Positions 7,114 through 12,265 of a stretch of 12,265 bases of DNA are shown one piece after another. Source of the stretch: Bacteroidota bacterium (GTDB lineage: Bacteria > Bacteroidota > Bacteroidia > Bacteroidales > GCA-2748055); NCBI GenBank assembly GCA_030592605.1, contig JAUVIT010000016.1, positions 1 to 12,265 on the forward strand, given 5' to 3'. Each line of letters opens with the position of its first letter. Within the stretch, counting starts at the first letter, position 1. The translations under genes and the position numbers were made by a program. Under the pieces are notes generated by a model that made no database searches, was not told the DNA's origin, and saw only the letters and a program-made list of their open reading frames with translations.

Positions 7114-7145
7114 AGTTAGTAAGTTAGTGGGTTAATAAGTTAATG
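7114..7145 (+). repeat. Degenerate 8-bp tandem repeat between the NfeD and SPFH genes
   Basis: Four consecutive octamers, AGTTAGTA, AGTTAGTG, GGTTAATA and AGTTAATG, fit the pattern RGTTARTR. They fill over half of the 53-bp gap between the two genes. On the coding strand the unit reads as a pyrimidine-rich YAYTAACY repeat. Function is unknown. Confidence 0.7.
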
Positions 7146-7161
7146 CTTATTGGTCGGAAGT

Positions 7162-7605
7162 TTAAGAGGGTTTTTCAACGTTGAAAGTCAGGCTGTCCTT
7201 GCTCCGGATAATCACCCAGTCTCCTTTGGAAACGGGTTCACTACACCTGGCCGTCCACCGAGTCCCTTTGAACTCAACTTTGCCGGCACCGTCCTTAAAA
7301 TCATCAATAGCTAAGGCTTTTCGGCCGATAAACTCTTCAAGCTGATCATCGATCTCCTTATCCGTTCGACCGAAGAAACGTTTCTTCAGGTATTTTCGTA
7401 ACAATACCAGCCCCATCAGGGAGGCCACAAGGAAGATCAGGATTTGCCAGTTCAGGTTAATATCAGTGATGGCACAAAACAGGGCGGTTACCCAGGCACC
7501 TACACCAAAAAATAGAATCACCAATCCGGGGAGTACCAATTCGAGGAGCAGCAAACCCAGACCAATAAGGAACCAAATCACTGCAGGGTCAGATAATATA
7601 TCCAT
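7162..7605 (-). CDS. NfeD-like membrane protein (short form with C-terminal OB domain)
   Basis: This 147-residue protein carries an N-terminal hydrophobic block (about residues 8-72) that can hold two to four membrane helices, then a basic KKRFFGRTDK stretch. A soluble OB-fold-like domain follows (about 90-147), with IGRKALAIDDF, GKVEFKGTRWTARC and GDWVIIRS. It lacks the ClpP-like protease domain of long NfeD proteins, so it is the short type that partners SPFH proteins. Its gene precedes the stomatin gene on the same strand, which supports a joint role in membrane organisation. A weak promoter candidate on the minus strand is TTG, 22 bp, TATTTTAG just before the start. It is divergent from ppk1 across 136 bp. 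Confidence 0.93.
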   Translation of the reverse strand: MDILSDPAVIWFLIGLGLLLLELVLPGLVILFFGVGAWVTALFCAITDINLNWQILIFLVASLMGLVLLRKYLKKRFFGRTDKEIDDQLEEFIGRKALAIDDFKDGAGKVEFKGTRWTARCSEPVSKGDWVIIRSKDSLTFNVEKPS

Positions 7606-7698
7606 GTCAGAGTGTTTTTACTAAAATACGAAAAACCGGGATATGCTCCACAAGAATACAAGCTATTTTGGGACAGGTAAGCCCTTTGCATGCTGATC

Positions 7699-7710
7699 AG
7701 TTTGCAAACT
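7699..7710. promoter_or_regulatory. 12-bp perfect palindrome in the nfeD/ppk1 divergent gap
   Basis: AGTTTGCAAACT is its own reverse complement. It ends 5 bp before the -7 element of ppk1, so it would overlap the RNA polymerase footprint, as a repressor site would. TTTGCA also occurs at 7685-7690. No known Bacteroidota operator was recognised. Confidence 0.4.
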
Positions 7711-7715
7711 ATCGT

Positions 7716-7723
7716 TACATTTG
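7716..7723 (+). promoter_or_regulatory. Candidate -7 promoter element of ppk1
   Basis: TACATTTG is an exact TAnnTTTG match, 18 bp before the ATG at 7742. It would give a leader of roughly 12-14 nt. It also covers the in-frame TTG at 7721, which therefore cannot be the start codon. No well-spaced -33 TTTG was found. Confidence 0.5.
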
Positions 7724-7741
7724 TATATACATCTCCTCCAT

Positions 7742-9832
7742 ATGGGCAAATACGAATACACCAATCGCGATATCAGCTGGCTATCTTTTAACTTCAGGGT
7801 GCTTCAGGAAGCCATGGATAAAACCCTTCCTCTTTATGAACGCATCAAATTTCTGGCCATTTACTCCAACAACACAGAGGAGTTTTACCAGGTGAGGGTC
7901 AGTTATTACAAGCAGATGCTTCGACACGAACGTGAGTTTCCCAAACAGCACTTCAGGAAAGTTGACCCGGTCAGCATAATCAAGCAGATCAATGAGATTG
8001 TGACCAACCAGCAATCGATCTTTCACCTGATCTTTGAGCAGGAGATACTACCTGAGCTGCGAAAAAACAACATCGTCGTAGTAAACGAGAATGATGAGTT
8101 GTCAGAGGAACAAACCAGTTTCGTCAGAGATGCGTTCTATTCCAATATTATCACATCCATTCAACCTGTTCTCCTGATAAAAAAGAAGGTCCGGCCATTT
8201 ATGAGGACCGGGCAGCCATATATGGCACTAGAGATGGTTAGTAAGGATAGTAATAAACATAAGAAGCTGGAGCGATACGGAATAATAAAGATTCCAACCG
8301 ATCACAATATCTCCAGGTTTGTGGAGCTGCCCGAAAAAGATGGAGTACACTACATCATGTTCCTGGAGGATGTTATCAAGCAGCACATCGATGCCATCTT
8401 CCCCGGATATCAGGTCAAAAGCAGCTACTCCCTGAAGCTCACCAGGGATGCCGATATGGAGTATGATGACTTTGAAGGTGATGACCTGATTGGCGCCATT
8501 GACAGGATCAGATCGGTGCGTTCGGTTGGCAAACCAAACCGTTTCCAGTTTGACAGAGCCATGCCAGAGAAAATGCTGGACTACCTGACCACCTCCTTCC
8601 ATATCACCAAAGACATCATGGTGATGGGAGGAAACAGGCATAACTTCAGGGATTTTTTCTCTTTCCCGAATCCAGCCTATCCTAAATATGAGATTCAAAG
8701 CCTCCCCCCCATCCCCATCCCAGCTCTGGCCAACCAGAAAAAACCCATTGCCAGTCTTATCAGTAAAAAAGATTTTCTGCTGAGTGTTCCCTATCAGCCC
8801 TTTGAGCACTATCTGAGGTTTCTCAGTGAAGCTTCTACCGATCCGACTGTCAAGGAGATCAAGACAACCCAGTACCGGGTATCGGACCACTCGGTGGTAG
8901 TAAACTCTTTGATTGCAGCGGCCGAGAACGGGAAAAAAGTAACCGTATTTGTTGAGCTGAAAGCGCGATTTGATGAAGAAGCCAACCTGAAATGGGCCTA
9001 TGAAATGACCAAGGCCGGAATCCGGATCATTTATAGCATCCCCAAACTTAAGGTACATGCCAAAATCGCCATGGTTATCCGTAAGAAAGGGACCAAATAT
9101 GGAGATCAGGCCTATCTCGGAACCGGCAACTTCAATGAAAAAACTGCCCGTCTCTATGGAGATCATGGACTATTTACCTCCAATCCGGAGGTGGTCAGTG
9201 AGGTAAAAGAGCTTTACATGCACCTGGAGGATCAGCAGTTACGTCCCAAATTCAAACATATCATGGTCCCTGGCTTCAACATGGTCCCTGGCTTTATCAA
9301 GATGATCAACCAGGAGATAGCCCATGTGAAAGAGGGAAAGAATGGATATATCTTATTGAAGATGAATGGACTGCAGGACAAAGAGATGGTGGATAGTCTT
9401 TACAGAGCCAGTGAAGCTGGTGTCAAGGTGGACCTGATCGTCAGGGGGGTGTGTACCCTGAAAACAGGCATGCCCTATAGCAAAAACATCAGGGTAATCC
9501 GTATTGTGGACAGGTACCTTGAGCATGCCAGAGTCTTTGTCTTTCTGAATGATGGTGACCACCGGATCTACCTTGGTTCGGCCGACTGGATGAAACGGAA
9601 CCTGCGCAGCAGGGTTGAATGCATCTTCCCTGTGTACGATCCAGACCTGAAAAAGGAATTGCTGGACATCCTGAACATTCAGCTCTCCGACAATGTTAAA
9701 GCATGTGAGATCGATGAAAATCTGAAAAATGAGAGAATCATTACCAAGGGGCCTGATATAAGGGCGCAGATCTCCATTTATGAGTATTTTAAAAATAAAT
9801 ATACCGTCCCCAAGTATTCAGTTCCAACTTAA
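7742..9832 (+). CDS. ppk1: Polyphosphate kinase 1
   Basis: This 696-residue enzyme reversibly transfers the terminal phosphate of ATP to polyphosphate, at the membrane periphery. The N-terminal motif YTNRDISWLSFNFRVLQEA is typical. The C-terminal half holds the two phospholipase-D-like catalytic domains: TQYR (Arg379), KARFDEEAN (Arg409), LKVHAK with the autophosphorylated His439, and YLEHARVFVF with His595, closing with YLGSADWMKRNL. These match E. coli Arg375, Arg405, His435 and His592 with a steady offset of three to four, so all catalytic residues are present. I chose ATG 7742 over an in-frame TTG at 7721 because the family N-terminus begins here and the TTG lies in the probable promoter. 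No ppx exopolyphosphatase is adjacent. The next gene starts 14 bp downstream, so ppk1 probably heads a three-gene operon. Confidence 0.97.
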   Translation: MGKYEYTNRDISWLSFNFRVLQEAMDKTLPLYERIKFLAIYSNNTEEFYQVRVSYYKQMLRHEREFPKQHFRKVDPVSIIKQINEIVTNQQSIFHLIFEQEILPELRKNNIVVVNENDELSEEQTSFVRDAFYSNIITSIQPVLLIKKKVRPFMRTGQPYMALEMVSKDSNKHKKLERYGIIKIPTDHNISRFVELPEKDGVHYIMFLEDVIKQHIDAIFPGYQVKSSYSLKLTRDADMEYDDFEGDDLIGAIDRIRSVRSVGKPNRFQFDRAMPEKMLDYLTTSFHITKDIMVMGGNRHNFRDFFSFPNPAYPKYEIQSLPPIPIPALANQKKPIASLISKKDFLLSVPYQPFEHYLRFLSEASTDPTVKEIKTTQYRVSDHSVVVNSLIAAAENGKKVTVFVELKARFDEEANLKWAYEMTKAGIRIIYSIPKLKVHAKIAMVIRKKGTKYGDQAYLGTGNFNEKTARLYGDHGLFTSNPEVVSEVKELYMHLEDQQLRPKFKHIMVPGFNMVPGFIKMINQEIAHVKEGKNGYILLKMNGLQDKEMVDSLYRASEAGVKVDLIVRGVCTLKTGMPYSKNIRVIRIVDRYLEHARVFVFLNDGDHRIYLGSADWMKRNLRSRVECIFPVYDPDLKKELLDILNIQLSDNVKACEIDENLKNERIITKGPDIRAQISIYEYFKNKYTVPKYSVPT

Positions 9833-9846
9833 AATCAAATAAGCTT

Positions 9847-10188
9847 ATGGAGCTTCAGACAAGACTCAAACATATTCACTCAGAAGCAGATTTTGAGCAG
9901 GTCCTCGAAGAGAATGCTAATGTAATGATCTGTTGTGGCCGTATGGGCCCCATGTGCCAGCCTGTGTATGCCGCCCTGGAGATCCTGAAGGAACAATTCC
10001 AGCAGGTGGCTTTCTACGATATTCCTTTTGATCATCCGGAAGCACATGTAATCCGTAACCTTCCCGAATGTCGTGGATTTATGGGATTGCCTTTTACTAT
10101 CTACTTCAAAAACGGAGTGGTAGTCAAAGCCACCACCAGTATTCAGAGCCAGGACCAGGTAGAAGCCATTCTGAAAGCCCACTATTAG
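9847..10188 (+). CDS. Thioredoxin-fold protein with a displaced cysteine pair (CX6C)
   Basis: This 113-residue protein has no signal peptide and is probably cytoplasmic. The pattern is that of a thioredoxin: an N-terminal helix (EADFEQVLEENANVMI), a redox-site loop, then VAFYDIPFDHPEAHVIRNL and GLPFTIYFKNGVVV, where Pro82 is the expected cis-proline and FKNG the usual turn. The redox loop is not WCGPC but CCGRMGPMCQP: Cys29 and Cys30 lie before GRMGPM, and Cys37 follows, giving CX6C. GP is kept but the first Cys is displaced upstream. A further Cys75 sits shortly before the cis-Pro. Classical disulfide reductase activity is therefore uncertain; peroxidase-, bacillithiol- or metal-related roles are possible but not shown. 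It lies between ppk1 and meaB with gaps of 14 and 7 bp, which implies co-transcription. Confidence 0.85.
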   Translation: MELQTRLKHIHSEADFEQVLEENANVMICCGRMGPMCQPVYAALEILKEQFQQVAFYDIPFDHPEAHVIRNLPECRGFMGLPFTIYFKNGVVVKATTSIQSQDQVEAILKAHY

Positions 10189-10195
10189 TCATAGC

Positions 10196-11287
10196 ATGAC
10201 CGGATCCAAAAAGAAAAAGAGTGCACTCTCAGTCTCTGAAGGTGTTGAACAGCCAGGTTCAATCAACCTGCAGGCTGTAGATCAACTAAAGAAAGCCAAA
10301 AAGAGGCAGTACAGTACTGAACAACTACTGAGCGGAATCCGCAAGGGTGACATCAGTATGCTGGGCCAGGCAATTACCCTGGTGGAGAGTTCCCTGGAGA
10401 GTCATCAAGAGGCTGCACAGGAGTTGATCGCCGCCTGTTTACCCTATTCAGGCAATGCATTCCGTGTGGGAATCACGGGAGTGCCGGGTGCAGGTAAGAG
10501 TACATTTATCGAATCGCTGGGCAAACATATTATTAAGGATGGTGGCAGACTGGCTGTCCTGGCCATTGATCCAAGCAGCGAGCGATCCAGTGGTAGCATC
10601 CTGGGTGATAAGACCCGCATGGAGGAGCTCGCAGGAAGCAGCAGGGCCTATATAAGGCCATCTCCCTCAGGAGGTACCCTTGGTGGCGTAGCCAGGAAAA
10701 CGAGGGAGACCATTATCTTGTGTGAAGCAGCAGGATTCGATACCATCTTTGTGGAGACCGTAGGTGTCGGCCAATCAGAAACCGCGGTCCACAGTATGGT
10801 CGATTTCTTTCTCCTGGTCATGCTGGCGGGAGCCGGAGATGAGCTGCAGGGAATAAAAAGGGGGATCATGGAGATGGCCGATGCCATCATAATTAACAAG
10901 GCAGATGGTACAAATATTCCCAGGGCCAGAAGGGCCCAGGCTGAGTTTACCAATGCCCTTCACCTTTTCCCTCCTTCACTTTCCGGATGGGTTCCAATGG
11001 TAAAAACCTGTTCCTCACTGTACAACAAAGGGATCCCGGAAACATGGGCCCTGGCCCGGAAATACGCCGACTTTGTTACAAAGAGCGGCTTCCTTAAAGA
11101 GCGTAGGCTGGAACAGTCCAGGTACTGGATGTATGAAACTCTCAGGGACGGGATCTATATGCAGGTATTTAATGATCCGGCCATGAAAAAAGAGCTTGAA
11201 GTTCACGAAAAAGCCATTTCCGAAGGACGTATCACTTCCTTTATGGCCGCATCCTCTATCTTGAATAAGTTTAAATCAGGGGATTAA
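10196..11287 (+). CDS. meaB: MeaB/ArgK-type G3E GTPase, methylmalonyl-CoA mutase chaperone
   Basis: This 363-residue P-loop GTPase protects and reactivates adenosylcobalamin-dependent methylmalonyl-CoA mutase by gating cofactor loading. Visible motifs are Walker A GVPGAGKST (residues 95-103), DPSSERSSGSILGDKTRM, RPSPSGGTLGGVARKT, the switch segment ETVGVGQSE (187-195), and the base-recognition NKAD (234-237). The first 80 residues form a Lys-rich, helical extension with GVEQPGSIN and ITLVESS, normal for this family. The C-terminal region (about 285-363) forms the dimerisation part. No mutase gene (mutA/mutB) is present in the window, so the client is presumably elsewhere. The ATG follows the previous stop codon by 7 bp without a clear ribosome binding site. 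Confidence 0.96.
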   Translation: MTGSKKKKSALSVSEGVEQPGSINLQAVDQLKKAKKRQYSTEQLLSGIRKGDISMLGQAITLVESSLESHQEAAQELIAACLPYSGNAFRVGITGVPGAGKSTFIESLGKHIIKDGGRLAVLAIDPSSERSSGSILGDKTRMEELAGSSRAYIRPSPSGGTLGGVARKTRETIILCEAAGFDTIFVETVGVGQSETAVHSMVDFFLLVMLAGAGDELQGIKRGIMEMADAIIINKADGTNIPRARRAQAEFTNALHLFPPSLSGWVPMVKTCSSLYNKGIPETWALARKYADFVTKSGFLKERRLEQSRYWMYETLRDGIYMQVFNDPAMKKELEVHEKAISEGRITSFMAASSILNKFKSGD

Positions 11288-11322
11288 TACACCGGACTAT
11301 TCCGCTGTTAAAGAATAAATTG

Positions 11323-11330
11323 TATTATTG
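11323..11330 (+). promoter_or_regulatory. Possible -7 promoter element of the TlpA-like gene
   Basis: TATTATTG matches TAnnTTTG with one mismatch, in the 69-bp gap after meaB and 26 bp before the ATG. A -33 TTTG is not evident. Read-through from meaB is the alternative. Confidence 0.3.
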
Positions 11331-11356
11331 CGCATCAATTTAAAACTCAATCTGAT

Positions 11357-12265
11357 ATGCGTAAATTAATTTGGATCGCGCTGGCCATCATTGCCTTGCA
11401 AGCCTGCGATCAAAATAACGAAACCTATAACATTAATGTGAATCTTGAGGACACCGAGGGCAAATGGGTCAAGCTGATGGCCCCTGCAGACAGAGACTAT
11501 ATCACCTACGATTCCGCCTTTGCGGAAGCAGGATCACCTGCTGTTCTTACCTTAGGTGTTGATGCTATAACCACAATGCACCTGACCGTGGAGGATGGTG
11601 AAGCATCCATCCAACTCCTGATGGATAACAGCAACTACACCATTACAGGAACCATGGACGCTCCTGTGATTGAGTCAGACAGCAAAGCCCAGAATGACCT
11701 GAATGCCTATAATGAGAAACTGAAGAGCATTACAGAAAAGATGAGTGCAATGGTTGCTGAGCTTAGAAAAGGTCCCAATGCTGAAAACCCGGAGGCCTAT
11801 GTTGTGCTGCGCGAAGCCTATTTCAAGCTCTATGAGCAGCAGGTTGAAATCGACTCTGTCTATATTGAAGAGAATCCCTCCTCCTTTGCTACTGTCCTTG
11901 CTTTAAGGAATACATTTTATATGCTTGATACTGAGCAGCTTGATGCTGCTCTTACCAGACTGGACGCCCCTCTGCAGCAAATGGAAGAGTATAAGTATAT
12001 GTCTGGCAAACTTGAAAGAATGAAAGCTGTTTCCATAGGGAAGAAATATACTGATTTTGGGCTTGAAACCCCGGAGGGGGAACTCCTGAAAGTATCTGAT
12101 GTGCATAATGGAAGTGTACTGTTGATAGACTTCTGGGCCAGTTGGTGTGGCCCATGCCGCCGTGCCAATCCCGAAGTAGTGGAAATATATAATACCTACC
12201 ATGAACAGGGATTTGAGATCCTTGGCGTATCGCTGGATCGTGACTCTGCCAGCTGGGTAAAAGCC
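11357..12265 (+). CDS. TlpA/ResA-like thiol-disulfide oxidoreductase lipoprotein with DUF4369-like N-terminus (partial)
   Basis: My own translation is open for 303 codons and is cut by the right edge. Residues 1-17 are a lipoprotein signal peptide ending LQAC, with Cys17 as the lipidated residue. Residues about 24-105 resemble the beta-rich DUF4369 domain common at the N-terminus of Bacteroidota TlpA-like proteins. Residues about 108-215 are helical and charged. A thioredoxin domain starts near residue 228 (KYTDFGLETPEG) and carries the active site FWASWCGPCRRANPE, with Cys264 and Cys267, then ILGVSLDRD. It should reduce or isomerise disulfides in the periplasm, for example in cytochrome c maturation or protection of oxidised proteins; the exact substrate is unknown. 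It follows meaB by 69 bp and may have its own promoter. Confidence 0.93.
   Translation, partial: MRKLIWIALAIIALQACDQNNETYNINVNLEDTEGKWVKLMAPADRDYITYDSAFAEAGSPAVLTLGVDAITTMHLTVEDGEASIQLLMDNSNYTITGTMDAPVIESDSKAQNDLNAYNEKLKSITEKMSAMVAELRKGPNAENPEAYVVLREAYFKLYEQQVEIDSVYIEENPSSFATVLALRNTFYMLDTEQLDAALTRLDAPLQQMEEYKYMSGKLERMKAVSIGKKYTDFGLETPEGELLKVSDVHNGSVLLIDFWASWCGPCRRANPEVVEIYNTYHEQGFEILGVSLDRDSASWVKA

Noticed and set aside
8228..9166. Long open frame antisense to ppk1 (312 codons)
   Set aside because: It lies entirely inside a clearly functional ppk1 with all catalytic residues; its translation shows no domain and follows from the codon use of the sense gene.
9262..9294. A 15-bp direct repeat (CATGGTCCCTGGCTT, 18-bp period) inside ppk1, giving VPGFNMVPGF
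   Set aside because: From memory of the family, the segment LLVxPFNMxxGF has the same length in other PPK1 proteins, so the repeat looks like chance or codon convergence and not an insertion.

Overview
The window reads as a chromosomal segment of a Bacteroidota bacterium, probably Bacteroidales-like; the order is only a guess. Supporting signs are several exact matches to the Bacteroidota -7 promoter element TAnnTTTG, an AT-rich leader without a Shine-Dalgarno before most genes, an ECF sigma factor overlapping a membrane-anchored beta-barrel gene, and a TlpA-type lipoprotein with a DUF4369-like N-terminus. No tRNA, rRNA, CRISPR array, insertion sequence or phage gene was seen.

Layout. Positions 1-1122 (minus, cut by the window edge) encode a protein with a short cytoplasmic head, one membrane helix, a long acidic linker with a 30-bp tandem repeat, and an outer-membrane beta-barrel. 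It overlaps by 4 bp the ECF sigma factor upstream of it (1119-1667, minus, TTG start). Divergent from these, across about 200 bp carrying three ATTTGCAT octamers, lies a serpin lipoprotein (1870-3108, plus). It converges on dihydrolipoyl dehydrogenase (3105-4496, minus), and both stop codons share one TTAA. Upstream of lpd are a degraded M23 peptidase tail (4570-4761), a serine beta-lactamase-like hydrolase (4882-6084), and an NfeD/SPFH-stomatin pair (7605 down to 6179), all minus. From 7742 the plus strand carries ppk1, an odd thioredoxin-fold protein and the GTPase meaB, spaced 14 and 7 bp apart as a likely operon. A TlpA-like lipoprotein, cut by the right edge, follows.

How the genes fit together. 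The sigma/barrel pair looks like an envelope-sensing switch: it resembles the dual membrane-spanning anti-sigma factors (Dma) described in Bacteroides thetaiotaomicron, where one polypeptide links the outer membrane to a cytoplasmic sigma factor. Several neighbours also act in the envelope (serpin, beta-lactamase-like hydrolase, M23 remnant, SPFH/NfeD, TlpA), but nothing here proves they are one regulon. lpdA, ppk1 and meaB are central or energy-metabolism genes and look like ordinary core content.
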